Origin: Oscillospiraceae bacterium
GTDB lineage: Bacteria; Bacillota; Clostridia; Oscillospirales; Ruminococcaceae
Length of the DNA stretch: 41,152 nucleotides
Assembly: GCA_009786985.1 (NCBI GenBank)
Contig: WRGW01000106.1
Coordinates: 1 to 41,152 of the forward strand
Direction: 5' to 3'
The stretch's first letter is position 1, and each line of letters begins with the position of its first letter. This document shows, piece by piece, positions 19,453 to 29,555 of this stretch. The translations under genes were made by a program, and so were the position numbers. The notes beneath the pieces were generated by a model, which was given only the letters and a program-made list of their open reading frames with translations, was not told the origin of the DNA and did no database searches.

Positions 19453-20271
19453 TTAGATTTGTTCTTGTTTGAGATAATCAACAATCGCTCTGATAGACCC
19501 ACTATTATTATCACAAACTACAATATCAGCAACTTTTTTCACGACTTCTTCAGCATTATCGACTGCAACAGCTAAATCTGCTATCTGGAGCATCTCAATG
19601 TCGTTCATATAATCTCCCACTGCGATTATTCGTTTATTTTCTAACCCCATGATTTGTATCATTTTTGAAAGTCCACTTCCTTTATTTACGCCTTTAGGAA
19701 GCACTTCAAAAAACATAGGGGCAGAACTCACATAATGAATTTCATCACAAGGATTCATTTTTGCAAAGTCAAGCATTTTTTGAATTTTTTCTGGAGTATC
19801 AACAAATACCGCCTTGAACCAGCCAATTTCAGGAAGTTTTGCGAAATCGCACCTAATCGGGTTTACATCTCCAAACTCAAGATGAGCCTCTTCATAAGCG
19901 TTAGTGTTAGTGACGTAAATATCATCGCCGATTAAAATTTCCGTACCTACATCTGGAAAGTGTTTGCAGAGTGTTTTTATATATTCTACACCCTTAGAAC
20001 ACAACAAAGTTTCTGACAGCTTCTTGTTATTAGCGAAATCATACACTACTGCACCATTAAAGATGACAGCAGGTGCATTAAGTCGCTCCGTGCCGATTTT
20101 ATCGACTACATCGCGTGCTAATCCAATTCCCCGCCCTGTTGCGATTGTAAAAAGTCCGCCTTCTGAAATAAATTCATCAATCGCCGATTTATCGACATCA
20201 AGAATCCGCTTATCATCAGTGAATAAAGTTCCATCAGCATCGGTGACTAATAGCGTTCCAGCATATTTCAT
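19453..20271 (-). CDS. Cof-type HAD-IIB family hydrolase
   Basis: LLVTDADGTLFTDDKRI, ATGRG, KGVNKGSGLSKMIQIMG, IAVGDYMNDIEMLQIADLAVAVDNA. Confidence 0.93.
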   Translation of the reverse strand: MKYAGTLLVTDADGTLFTDDKRILDVDKSAIDEFISEGGLFTIATGRGIGLARDVVDKIGTERLNAPAVIFNGAVVYDFANNKKLSETLLCSKGVEYIKTLCKHFPDVGTEILIGDDIYVTNTNAYEEAHLEFGDVNPIRCDFAKLPEIGWFKAVFVDTPEKIQKMLDFAKMNPCDEIHYVSSAPMFFEVLPKGVNKGSGLSKMIQIMGLENKRIIAVGDYMNDIEMLQIADLAVAVDNAEEVVKKVADIVVCDNNSGSIRAIVDYLKQEQI

Positions 20272-20288
20272 ATAACTAACAATTCCCT

Positions 20289-21191
20289 CTAATTTTTCTG
20301 CAATTTCCGCAAAAATTCTTTAAAATAATCTGGTAATTCACTTTCGATTTCGATTAACTCACCAGAATTGGGGTGATTGAACACCAATCGCTTAGCATGG
20401 AGGCACTGACCGTTCAGAAATGTAGGCTTGCCATCGCCATACACTGAATCCCCCGCCAGTGAATGCCCTACATATGACATATGCACACGAATTTGGTGTG
20501 TTCTCCCAGTTTCGAGCTTAATCCGAATATGGCTGAACTTGTCATAAACGCTGAGTGCTTTATAATGCGTAATAGCTTCACGTGCGGTTCCTTTGAAATT
20601 TGCGGTAGCTACACACATTCGCTTTCGGTCGTGAACGCTCCTACCAAGAGGAGCATTTATAGTAAACACTCCCCTACCCTGCCCCAGCGACTGTCTCACG
20701 CGACCATGAACTACGGCCTCGTACTCTTTTTGGATTGTGCGTTCTTTGAATTGTTCGCTCAAACTAATATGAGCAGTGTTATTTTTTGCGACTACTAAAA
20801 GCCCACTCGTATTTTTATCGATTCGGTGAACAATTCCAACACGCTCGGTTCCAGCGATTCCAGATAAGCTCTCGCCACAATGAAACATTAACGCATTAAC
20901 AAGAGTTCCAGAATAATGCCCAGGTGCTGGATGTACAACCATTCCTTGCGGTTTGTTTATAACAATCACGTGTTTGTCTTCATATCGAATGTCAAGCGGA
21001 ATTGATTCCGGCAAAATATCTAATTTTTGTGGTTCTGGAATATTTAAGCGAATTTCGTCACACAACTTCACTATATGCTTCTTGCTCGTGATTATAACAT
21101 CATTTACAGTACAATTTCCGCTTTCGATTAGTTTTGTTGCTAATGCACGTGTGACTTCACGATTTTCCGCTAAATACTTGTCAAGACGCAT
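20289..21191 (-). CDS. rluD: RluA/RluD family 23S rRNA pseudouridine synthase
   Basis: S4 domain at N-terminus, IVHRIDKNTSGLLVVAKN catalytic motif, KLETGRTHQIRVHMSYVGHSLAGDSVYG. Confidence 0.93.
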   Translation of the reverse strand: MRLDKYLAENREVTRALATKLIESGNCTVNDVIITSKKHIVKLCDEIRLNIPEPQKLDILPESIPLDIRYEDKHVIVINKPQGMVVHPAPGHYSGTLVNALMFHCGESLSGIAGTERVGIVHRIDKNTSGLLVVAKNNTAHISLSEQFKERTIQKEYEAVVHGRVRQSLGQGRGVFTINAPLGRSVHDRKRMCVATANFKGTAREAITHYKALSVYDKFSHIRIKLETGRTHQIRVHMSYVGHSLAGDSVYGDGKPTFLNGQCLHAKRLVFNHPNSGELIEIESELPDYFKEFLRKLQKN

Positions 21192-21807
21192 TTTCTGATT
21201 TTTCTTCTGATTCAGAGTTTACAAAATCATCGACCTCATCAGAAACTTCACAAGCTCTTTTAGCACGATAAATTCTGATTTCTTCAGCAATTACTGCATA
21301 ACACATCAAAATCGCTCCTGCGACTGCGAATACATCAGCAAAATTAAAAATCGCAAAAGTAGTGAACCTAAGCTCGATAAAGTCGATTACATATCCCATG
21401 CTCACACGGTCGATTAGATTCCCTATTCCACCCCCGACAATTAGTGTAACTGCCGCCAACAACAATTTGTCTTTAATAATTCGTGCGAGGATTGCAATAA
21501 TCGCACCCACTAAAAAAACGCTTGTAATTGTTATTAGAAACGCCTGCCATCCCGAAAGAATTCCGAACGCCGCACCGTCGTTATGAATGTGCGTGATTCG
21601 GATTAACTCAAGCTCGCCTAGTTTAAAAAGTGGGGTTTCAACGTCAGTAGGCATTCTGTTACAAGATTCTCTCATAAAACACGGAATATTTCTGACAACC
21701 AACCATTTAGTAAACTGGTCAATAGCAATTAACAGCGAAATAATAGCAAGTGATAACCATTCACGCCACGTCGGGTTCGGTCGTATAAATTTTAATTTAG
21801 CTTTCAC
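21181..21807 (-). CDS. lspA: Lipoprotein signal peptidase (signal peptidase II)
   Basis: IDQFTKWLVV, THIHNDGAAFGIL, GGGIGNLIDRVSMGYVIDFIE, FAIFNFADVFAVAG. Confidence 0.95.
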   Translation of the reverse strand: MKAKLKFIRPNPTWREWLSLAIISLLIAIDQFTKWLVVRNIPCFMRESCNRMPTDVETPLFKLGELELIRITHIHNDGAAFGILSGWQAFLITITSVFLVGAIIAILARIIKDKLLLAAVTLIVGGGIGNLIDRVSMGYVIDFIELRFTTFAIFNFADVFAVAGAILMCYAVIAEEIRIYRAKRACEVSDEVDDFVNSESEEKSENAS

Positions 21808-24613
21808 GAATCACCTCTGCACATCTTTCGCACAAACCATCTTTGATTTTTGTGGTATAAATCCAGCAACGTTCACATTTTTCACCTTCAGCTTTAGCAA
21901 CAGTGACAGATGGTTCAGAACTCTCAGTTCCCTTTATGACTTCAACCGATGACACTATACAAGCAGTCGCTAATTCATTAGCAGTAATTTTGTATTTTGA
22001 TAAGTCTTCACCAACCTGTAGAGTAACTCTTGCTTCGAGGGGTTTACCAATCACCTTTTCGTTACGAGCAACTTCGAGCGCTTGTAGAATCACACCCCTA
22101 ATGTCACGAATCTTCTCCCACTTTTGAACAAACGCTTCAAATTCCTCATCTATTAAACTTATGCCTGATTTTTTAGGCATGGTATTAAAATGCACACTTG
22201 TAGAGTTATCCGTTTTACATTTAGGCATTTCCTCAAAGATTTCATCGGCAGTGAAACAAAGTATAGGTGCAATTAAACGAGTTAATCCGCTCAAAATAGT
22301 GTACATAACCGTTTGTGCTGAACGCCTTAGTGTTGACTTTTCGCCCTCACAATACAGTCTATCTTTGATTATATCAAGATAGAAATTCGACATATCCACT
22401 ACACAGAAGTTGTTCAAAGCGTGATAAGCTCTGTAAAAGTCAAACTCGTCAAAAGCGGTAATGACCTTATCAATCAACTTATCAAATTTGAGTAACGCCC
22501 ATTTGTCGAGTTCAACTAAGTCGATAGTTTCAACCATGTCGGAGTCAGGCTCAAAACCGCTACCATTGCAGATATTACCAAGAATATACCGTGCAGTATT
22601 GCGGATTTTGCGATAAACTTCAGACAATTGTCCGAGCATTTCGTAAGACACACGAATGTCTGAATGATAATCAAGCGATGCCACCCATAATCTTAGAACA
22701 TCAGCACCATATTTAGCAATCACAGCTTCGGGAGCAACTACGTTTCCAAGGGATTTTGACATCTTTTTGGCATTACCATCAAGCACCCATCCATGAACGC
22801 AGACCGCTTTATAAGGCGCACGACCGTTCACGGCAACCGAAGTCAACAAAGACGATTGAAACCACCCTCTAAATTGGTCAGAACCTTCAAGGTACAAATC
22901 ACACGGAGAACCTAATTCTTGGCGTTGCTCAAGCACTGCTGCATGGGTGACACCTGAATCAAACCACACATCAAATATGTCGTGTTCTTTTACAAAATTT
23001 CGGCTTCCACATTTGCATTTGACCGTGTCTGGTAAAAATTCGGTCGGTTCTTTTTCATACCATGAATCAGCACTTTCGTTTCTAAACATTTTAGAAATAG
23101 CTGAAATGCTTTCATCATTTATAACAATGCTATCTGGATTTTCTTTTCCACAATCAGCACAGTACAAAATCGGAATAGGCACACCCCATCTACGCTGACG
23201 CGAAATGCACCAGTCGCTTCGGTCACGAACCATGTTGAGCATTCGCTCTTTTCCCCACTTCGGTAGCCATTCAACATCTTCAATCGCATTGATTGTTTCT
23301 TTTGCGAATTTGTCAACTTTTACAAACCACTGGTCAGTAGCACGATAAATAATTGGTGATTTACATCTCCAACAATGCGGATAAGAGTGGTTGATTTTCT
23401 GAATTTTGAGAAGGTTATTATCTTCTTTTAATTTTTTAGAGATAGCTTTATTCGCCTCATCAGTAGTAAGCCCTGCAATAAAATCACCAGCATCAGAAGT
23501 CATACGTCCGTTAGCATCGACTGGGACAATGATTTCAAATTTATTCTTATACGAATTACAGACCTCATAGTCTTCCACACCAAACCCCGGTGCTGTATGA
23601 ACACAACCTGTACCGTTTTCAAGCGTGACATGATTACCAACGATTACATACGATTTCCGCGGTAAGAACGGATGAGCAGTTTCGAGTAAATCTAAGTCTT
23701 TTCCCTTAAATTCTCCAACAAGTTCGTATTCGCTAATACCGCAAGACTGTGCAACTTGTTCCACCAGTTCTTTTGCGACAAGAATATGTTCGCCATTCGT
23801 GGTTTTGATGAATGTATATTCATATTCTGCTCCTAACGATATAGCGAGATTTCCGGGTAGCGTCCAAATTGTAGTAGTCCAAATAGCTATAAATGCTTTC
23901 CCCGAACTAACATCAACAAATTCAGAGAACATTCCTTTATCATCAGTCACGCAAAATTTCACAAACGCAGAATAACACTCGTGGTCTTCATATTCGATTT
24001 CAGCTTCAGCCAATGCCGTTTTACACTGTGCACACCAGTGAACTGGCTTTAAACCACGTTCGACATATCCTTTTTTATATATTTCCCAGAAAATTTCGAT
24101 TTGTCGTGCTTCAAAATCATGAGCAATTGTTACGTAAGGATTATCAAAATCTCCCCATACGCCAAGCCTTTTGAACTGTTTTTTTTGTTCATCGAGACAC
24201 GACAAAGCGAACGCTCTACATTCTTTGCGGAGTTGAACAATATCTATATCAGAGGCATTATTGTTCTTTTTGGAAATTTCCTTAGCAGCAATAAGCTCAA
24301 TAGGCAGCCCGTGACAATCCCATCCTGGGACGTATGGTGCATTATATCCGCGCATAGTTTTGTATTTCACAATAATGTCTTTTAAGACTTTGTTGAGTGA
24401 ATGTCCAATATGAATATCACCATTAGCATACGGAGGACCATCATGCAAAACATATTTAGGTCGTGATTCAGTTTCTGCCTGCAACTTATAATAAAGTCGC
24501 TCTTTCTCCCATTCCGAAAGTCGTGCAGGTTCTCTTTCAGGGAGATTAGCACGCATAGGAAATTCAGTTTTGGGTAAATTTAACGTAGAATTATAATCTT
24601 TAGACTTAGACAT
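21797..24613 (-). CDS. ileS: Isoleucyl-tRNA synthetase
   Basis: HDGPPYANGDIHIGHSLNKVLKDIIVKYKTMRGYNAPYVPGWDCHGLPIE, GWFQSSLLTSVA, KMSKSLGN, C-terminal zinc site CERCWIYTTKIKDGLCERC. ATG at 24613 (MSKSKDYNSTLNLPKTEFPMRANLP) preferred over 24673. Confidence 0.97.
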   Translation of the reverse strand: MSKSKDYNSTLNLPKTEFPMRANLPEREPARLSEWEKERLYYKLQAETESRPKYVLHDGPPYANGDIHIGHSLNKVLKDIIVKYKTMRGYNAPYVPGWDCHGLPIELIAAKEISKKNNNASDIDIVQLRKECRAFALSCLDEQKKQFKRLGVWGDFDNPYVTIAHDFEARQIEIFWEIYKKGYVERGLKPVHWCAQCKTALAEAEIEYEDHECYSAFVKFCVTDDKGMFSEFVDVSSGKAFIAIWTTTIWTLPGNLAISLGAEYEYTFIKTTNGEHILVAKELVEQVAQSCGISEYELVGEFKGKDLDLLETAHPFLPRKSYVIVGNHVTLENGTGCVHTAPGFGVEDYEVCNSYKNKFEIIVPVDANGRMTSDAGDFIAGLTTDEANKAISKKLKEDNNLLKIQKINHSYPHCWRCKSPIIYRATDQWFVKVDKFAKETINAIEDVEWLPKWGKERMLNMVRDRSDWCISRQRRWGVPIPILYCADCGKENPDSIVINDESISAISKMFRNESADSWYEKEPTEFLPDTVKCKCGSRNFVKEHDIFDVWFDSGVTHAAVLEQRQELGSPCDLYLEGSDQFRGWFQSSLLTSVAVNGRAPYKAVCVHGWVLDGNAKKMSKSLGNVVAPEAVIAKYGADVLRLWVASLDYHSDIRVSYEMLGQLSEVYRKIRNTARYILGNICNGSGFEPDSDMVETIDLVELDKWALLKFDKLIDKVITAFDEFDFYRAYHALNNFCVVDMSNFYLDIIKDRLYCEGEKSTLRRSAQTVMYTILSGLTRLIAPILCFTADEIFEEMPKCKTDNSTSVHFNTMPKKSGISLIDEEFEAFVQKWEKIRDIRGVILQALEVARNEKVIGKPLEARVTLQVGEDLSKYKITANELATACIVSSVEVIKGTESSEPSVTVAKAEGEKCERCWIYTTKIKDGLCERCAEVIRES

Positions 24614-24728
24614 TTTTAAGTCTTCCTTTCTGCCGAGATTTTTATAATTTCTGGCACTGTGTATGTAATTCAAACAGTCAGAGTGGTTTTAATTCCGACC
24701 CAACTGCTCGATTCAAGAAAGATAAATT

Positions 24729-25205
24729 TCAATCCAAAGCACTTGGTAAGTTTACCAAGTATCGTAATACCTGAATAGCATCATCAATATCAAGCTCTCC
24801 GTTTTGATTGAAGTTATGAGTAGGGATTGTCGCTTCATTCGGGAGGTCTACGAGGTATCGAAGGATATCGATGGCAATTTGTATTGTTGGAGTTTTTAAT
24901 TCGTTTATAAATGTTGTTCCTCTATTACCTAGCAACTCACGGACATCTTCAACCGAATTAAAAGAAAAATTCGCATTTTCGTTGTCGAATCCATACACAA
25001 GCCTACCGTTTGCTCGAACTTGATAATGTTTAATTGGTCTAGTTTCGCGTATATTACCGCTCCAAGAACACTCATAAGTAGAATCCCACCCCATAAAATG
25101 CGAAAAAGTTGAACCTCCCCACGGTGCAAAAGAGATTGCACTTGTTGTCACGGTCAATGTTATTATAATTATCGCAAGTAATAAAGCTAAAATTATTCTT
25201 TTCAT
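24729..25205 (-). CDS. Secreted protein with C-terminal dockerin-type repeats
   Basis: Signal peptide MKRIILALLLAIIIITLTVTTSA; tail TPTIQIAIDILRYLVDLP ... NFNQNGELDIDDAIQVLRYLVNLPSALD (DxNxxGxxxxxDAIxVLRYLV-like). Confidence 0.7.
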   Translation of the reverse strand: MKRIILALLLAIIIITLTVTTSAISFAPWGGSTFSHFMGWDSTYECSWSGNIRETRPIKHYQVRANGRLVYGFDNENANFSFNSVEDVRELLGNRGTTFINELKTPTIQIAIDILRYLVDLPNEATIPTHNFNQNGELDIDDAIQVLRYLVNLPSALD

Positions 25206-25245
25206 CGTAGTCTCCTTATTTAAGCTATTCTTGATTCAAATTATC

Positions 25246-26358
25246 TCACGACTCATCTTCATTCTCGTTTTTGTTTCCGCCGAACCGCAATTGTTTTGCA
25301 CGTACACGATTTGATTTTCGTTTTGTTTGCTTGAAAAGGACTTCGCTCGTTTGATGAGCATTGACTGATTCTTCTTGTTTTTCGAGTTCAGAAACCAATT
25401 CTGGTGGCAATTCTATACCAACACCTCCAGATTCTTGAGATTCTGGTTTAATTTCTTCATTATCGGAAATTTCAGATGCAACATCATTCATATCTACTTC
25501 AAACTTAACAGAATTTGCTGGATTTTCGTCTGTAGAAACTTCAGTCGTTTCAAACTTAGGAGAAGTAACATCTTTTTTGTCATTTTCAACGTTTTCAGAT
25601 TTAGCCTGAGCGTTTTTGTTTTTATTTTCCTTTCCATTGTTAGAAGAAGAATTTTCATTAGCATTTTTAGAGTTAGCTTGGAAGTTAGGTCTATTCTCTT
25701 TTAATATACCTTTAATAAAATCATTTTCACATTCTTTAGCAATTTTGCTGATTATCTCCTCTTGCTGTTGATAGTGTTCTCTAATAGCTTCCATCTGCTT
25801 TTTATGATGCTCTTCAAAAGCGGATTTCTGAACCCTACAATACTCCATTGTTTTCTTTTTATAAGCCAAAACTTCTTCGGCGGTTCGATGGAGGATTTCT
25901 TTTTGAATATCTGTTTTATTATTCATTTCGCATTCGATTTCTGTGGCTTTTTTGTTAGCTGCGGTGATAATATTATTAGCTTCTTTCTCGGCTGCAGCGA
26001 TTTCGTCTTCGCCTTGTTTTTTCTTTGATAATCGACCTTCTTCTGCTTTTTTTGCTATTTCTTCGGCTTTGTCTTGAGACTCCTTAACAATTTCCGCTGC
26101 TTTACGTTTTGAATCGGCGATTAAAGCATTGCCTTGGCGTTGGGCACCTAATAGTGCATCTCTAATTGCATCTTCATCTTCTTTATATTCTCTAATTCGG
26201 TCTGCTAAGATTTCAAGTTTCTTCTCTAAATCTTCATTTTCTTTTTGCACACGAGAAAAATCAAGAGAAACCTCCCTCAAAAACTCATCGACTTCTTCGG
26301 CTTTATAACCTTTGAGTACGCGTTCAAAGCTGCGTGACATTATTTCTTTCGCGTTCAT
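25246..26358 (-). CDS. divIVA: DivIVA-domain cell-division protein with long disordered/coiled-coil tail
   Basis: MNAKEIMSRSFERVLKGYKAEEVDEFLREVSLDFSRVQKENEDLEKK. Confidence 0.88.
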   Translation of the reverse strand: MNAKEIMSRSFERVLKGYKAEEVDEFLREVSLDFSRVQKENEDLEKKLEILADRIREYKEDEDAIRDALLGAQRQGNALIADSKRKAAEIVKESQDKAEEIAKKAEEGRLSKKKQGEDEIAAAEKEANNIITAANKKATEIECEMNNKTDIQKEILHRTAEEVLAYKKKTMEYCRVQKSAFEEHHKKQMEAIREHYQQQEEIISKIAKECENDFIKGILKENRPNFQANSKNANENSSSNNGKENKNKNAQAKSENVENDKKDVTSPKFETTEVSTDENPANSVKFEVDMNDVASEISDNEEIKPESQESGGVGIELPPELVSELEKQEESVNAHQTSEVLFKQTKRKSNRVRAKQLRFGGNKNENEDES

Positions 26359-26442
26359 AATTGTTTCCACCTTTCTCTGATGTAGAATAAAACCTACAAT
26401 CTATGTATAAATTCTTTATTGAAAGTTTTAAAACACGCCAAT

Positions 26443-26474
26443 AAGTAGCGAAATATCATAAAATTCCGCTACTT
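26443..26474. terminator. Hairpin between sepF and divIVA
   Basis: AAGTAGCG ... CGCTACTT 8-bp stem in AT-rich context. Confidence 0.45.
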
Positions 26475-26638
26475 ACTATAATTTTTAACTCTTCAATACC
26501 CTTGGTTTTATTGACATTTAGAACCGCCCTCTGGCATTATATCTACAATCTTTAGGCAACTTTTTTTGTAATGCGTTTCGATGTTCAGGGTAACACTGCA
26601 GAGAAGGTAAGCCCCCTCTCGAACTTTACAATAAAGAA

Positions 26639-27145
26639 TTAATAATCGTTTTCGCTAAATCCGAAACTGTTTTCATCGCTATAAATATCAGCACCCATTA
26701 ACTCACCGCCTTCTGCATCGTAAACCGACGGAACAGCAGCAAACACATTCGTGCCGTATTTAACTAATTTGCCATCATTTGCATAAATCACGCCAGCCAT
26801 AAAGTCAAGCATTCTTCCAGTTGCTTCTTTACTGCCCTGCTCTGCGTTAATCATAACAACAGAACCTCTCTTAAATTCATCGGCAGCAGCTACAGCCACT
26901 TTGAGCCATTCTGTACCAACTAATTTTTGTCGTCTGAGTTTGCCAGATTTCATTGATTTTTCGACAAAACTTAAATTTGCCTCCCTTGTATCTTCTTCTT
27001 GACTGTAGTCTTCACCGTAACCATCGTTGTTGTAATCGTCATCATAATTAGGTTTTCTCACCACTGAACCCTCCATTTCATAATCTTCTTTTGAATCTTT
27101 CATCGTCAAAAATTCCCATGCTTTTCTACCCAAATTTGATTTCAC
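26639..27145 (-). CDS. sepF: Cell division protein SepF
   Basis: C-terminal SepF domain VVMINAEQGSKEATGRMLDFMAGVIYANDGKLVKYGTNVFAAVP, in the expected gene neighbourhood. Confidence 0.9.
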   Translation of the reverse strand: MKSNLGRKAWEFLTMKDSKEDYEMEGSVVRKPNYDDDYNNDGYGEDYSQEEDTREANLSFVEKSMKSGKLRRQKLVGTEWLKVAVAAADEFKRGSVVMINAEQGSKEATGRMLDFMAGVIYANDGKLVKYGTNVFAAVPSVYDAEGGELMGADIYSDENSFGFSENDY

Positions 27146-27233
27146 AATACCATACCCCCTCGTTACTTAATATCTATTATTTTTATTTATAATAACTGCG
27201 TTTATTGCAATTTATTAAACAGTTTAATTACGC

Positions 27234-27971
27234 TTATACTTTTGTTCGTTTACCGAATAAAGCAGTTCCGAGCCTTATAATTGTTGAACCATACGCAATA
27301 GCCGTCTCGTAATCATCAGACATTCCCATAGATAGCGTATCAATTTGTAAATTTGACGGAGCAAACGATTTCAAGTCTTCATACAACCGTTGCATCACAA
27401 TAAAATTGCTTTCAGAAGAACCGATTGGAGGAATTGCCATAAGCCCTCTAAGTCTAAGCCCCGAAAGTCTTAAAACAGTTTCAACTAACTCATTGAGATT
27501 TTCAGGAAACACACCACTTTTAGTGTCTTCACGCCCAACATTAACTTGAATCAAAACATCAATCACAAGATTGTGTAGCATAGCTTGGCGGTCAATTTCA
27601 AGTGCCAATTTTTCGCTATCAAGAGATTGAATCATGCTGACTTTGTTTATAATCTGCCTAACTTTATTGCTCTGTAATTTTCCGATAAAATGAATTTCAC
27701 ACTTGCGTTTGATTGAATAATCATTTTCTTTTTCCAAAAATTCTTGAACTCGGTTCTCGCCAATTAAGTCAATACCAAGCGAAATCGCTTGATTGACTAG
27801 AAAAGGCTCGATTGTTTTAGTTACAGCCATAATACGAACTCTTGAATTTTCAGATTCCACACGCCCGGTTTTGATTTTAGCTTTTTGGATGTTTTCGTTG
27901 ATTCGTTTAAGATTTTCTTTTAACTCTCCCGAAACGTTCAAATTATAAGCATCGCTACAAATCAAGTCCAT
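27234..27971 (-). CDS. YggS family PLP homeostasis protein
   Basis: VRIMAVTKTIEPFLVNQAISLGIDLIGENRVQEFLEK, IHFIGKLQSNKVRQI, LSMGMSDDYETAIAYGSTIIRLGTALFG. Confidence 0.94.
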   Translation of the reverse strand: MDLICSDAYNLNVSGELKENLKRINENIQKAKIKTGRVESENSRVRIMAVTKTIEPFLVNQAISLGIDLIGENRVQEFLEKENDYSIKRKCEIHFIGKLQSNKVRQIINKVSMIQSLDSEKLALEIDRQAMLHNLVIDVLIQVNVGREDTKSGVFPENLNELVETVLRLSGLRLRGLMAIPPIGSSESNFIVMQRLYEDLKSFAPSNLQIDTLSMGMSDDYETAIAYGSTIIRLGTALFGKRTKV

Positions 27972-29380
27972 AACACAACTTTCCCATCATACAGATTAAC
28001 ACCTTCGACTACGACATCATCAAATAGTCGCAAAAACCCTGGAGTTTCATCACTCTCTTCAATGATTACAAAATTTTCATTAGAACGCAACATATTTATT
28101 CTACGAAAATGGAGTATAAAGCCGCTACGGACAAATACACCACGCTCGCCGTCATCATTGAAAGTAACTGCACTTTGCGGAAGCCTAATTCCGTGATAAG
28201 TACCAAGCATCAATCGAACACTTGCCACTCGTTGTCTAACAAATTCTTCGTTAAGAACCTCACTTTCAAACACGAACACAGTATAACCATCGCCTTGGTC
28301 TTCTGAACGCACAACGCGTGCTGGTACAGACCGTGAGAAAGACCCCACACGCAATTGAACAGTATGGTCAGTCGCAATCCCTCTCACCCTATTAGTCGGA
28401 ATCACTGCTGCCATTCTCCATCTGTAATCATCAATCATTCTCCCAACTACATTGTCAGCTACCGGGAGAGATGGATTGATTGGATTTTTTATGATTTCTT
28501 CGATTCGCTCACGTGTAAGTGTGAGAGCGTCCCCCATATTCAATACACTCTCATATCCGTCAGCATTACCAACAAAATATCCAGCTTCGTTAGACCTAAG
28601 TTCTTGTAAAACACCAGATAATCTACTTTCAAGTGCCGTTACTTGATTTTTGTATTCAGCGATACGGGAGCTAATCTGTTCTATCGAAACACTTCCACGA
28701 AGTAAATTGATTTTTGTCTGTAACCCCAAATATTGACTCGCATACACCGACACCCTGTCATATTGAGCAGTTGCGATACTACGAAGCATTCTCGAATGCA
28801 CATCAGACATTTGTCCCGAAAACGCTTCAATTTGTGCACCAATCGCACCTTCAGAGTCGCCTCCGCTCACAAAATCCTCTGCATCAACAAGTACTTCAAT
28901 TCGCCTAGAAAGTTCAGTGATTCTCTGACGATTGTATTTTTCGCCTTCACTTTCATAAACTACCGCAATTACAGAATTGTTGGATAATTTCGCACCACAT
29001 CTATTAGTAAAAGAAATCACTCCGTTTCCAGTTCGAGAAATTTCACCAAACGCTTCAGAATGTACTTGCCTTTCATCGCGAATATACACACCCTTGAATA
29101 AAACAGTATCATTTCCAGTATAAAGCTGTGCAGTTTCAGTCACTATAGGATTACTTAAAAACGTGTGCAACTGGCTCGCTACAGTGGTCAAAAGAAATCC
29201 ACCCACTAAAATCCAAACAAGCCACATTGTTGTAGTGCTACTACGATGTGTTCTTGACCTTTTTAGGGGAGCAGTTGGAGTAGACGAATTTGGTATATCA
29301 AGTAAAGCTGATGTTCCAGTCGTAATGCTCTCAGTTAATCCTTCTCTATCCACTTTACTCGAAAAATTTGATTTTCGCAT
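27962..29380 (-). CDS. HlyD-like membrane-anchored protein of the ylm/division cluster
   Basis: Single N-terminal TM (TTMWLVWILVGGFLLTTVASQL), barrel-sandwich/coiled-coil layout; C-terminal GIRLPQSAVTFNDDGERGVFVRSG. Start ATG 29380 after GGGGGAGG. Confidence 0.7.
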   Translation of the reverse strand: MRKSNFSSKVDREGLTESITTGTSALLDIPNSSTPTAPLKRSRTHRSSTTTMWLVWILVGGFLLTTVASQLHTFLSNPIVTETAQLYTGNDTVLFKGVYIRDERQVHSEAFGEISRTGNGVISFTNRCGAKLSNNSVIAVVYESEGEKYNRQRITELSRRIEVLVDAEDFVSGGDSEGAIGAQIEAFSGQMSDVHSRMLRSIATAQYDRVSVYASQYLGLQTKINLLRGSVSIEQISSRIAEYKNQVTALESRLSGVLQELRSNEAGYFVGNADGYESVLNMGDALTLTRERIEEIIKNPINPSLPVADNVVGRMIDDYRWRMAAVIPTNRVRGIATDHTVQLRVGSFSRSVPARVVRSEDQGDGYTVFVFESEVLNEEFVRQRVASVRLMLGTYHGIRLPQSAVTFNDDGERGVFVRSGFILHFRRINMLRSNENFVIIEESDETPGFLRLFDDVVVEGVNLYDGKVVLWT

Positions 29381-29555
29381 TGCCCTCCCCCTTTCATCCT
29401 CCTTTTTGCCTTGACTTTTTATCACTATACATCTTTGAACACTTAGTCATAAAAAAGTAGTTGTAAAAAAAGCAAAGCTCTATATTTTATGTGCCTTTTC
29501 AACTTTGCCACGCTTTCTATTATATCACAACAATCGCATTATTTCAAGGGTTTTT

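Noticed and set aside
19276-19575. 99-aa + strand ORF
   Set aside because: Runs antisense into the Cof-type hydrolase and through the terminator; spurious.
24614-24728. T-box riboswitch upstream of ileS
   Set aside because: No T-box consensus (AGGGTGGNACCGCG) in the leader, and the space is only about 115 bp.
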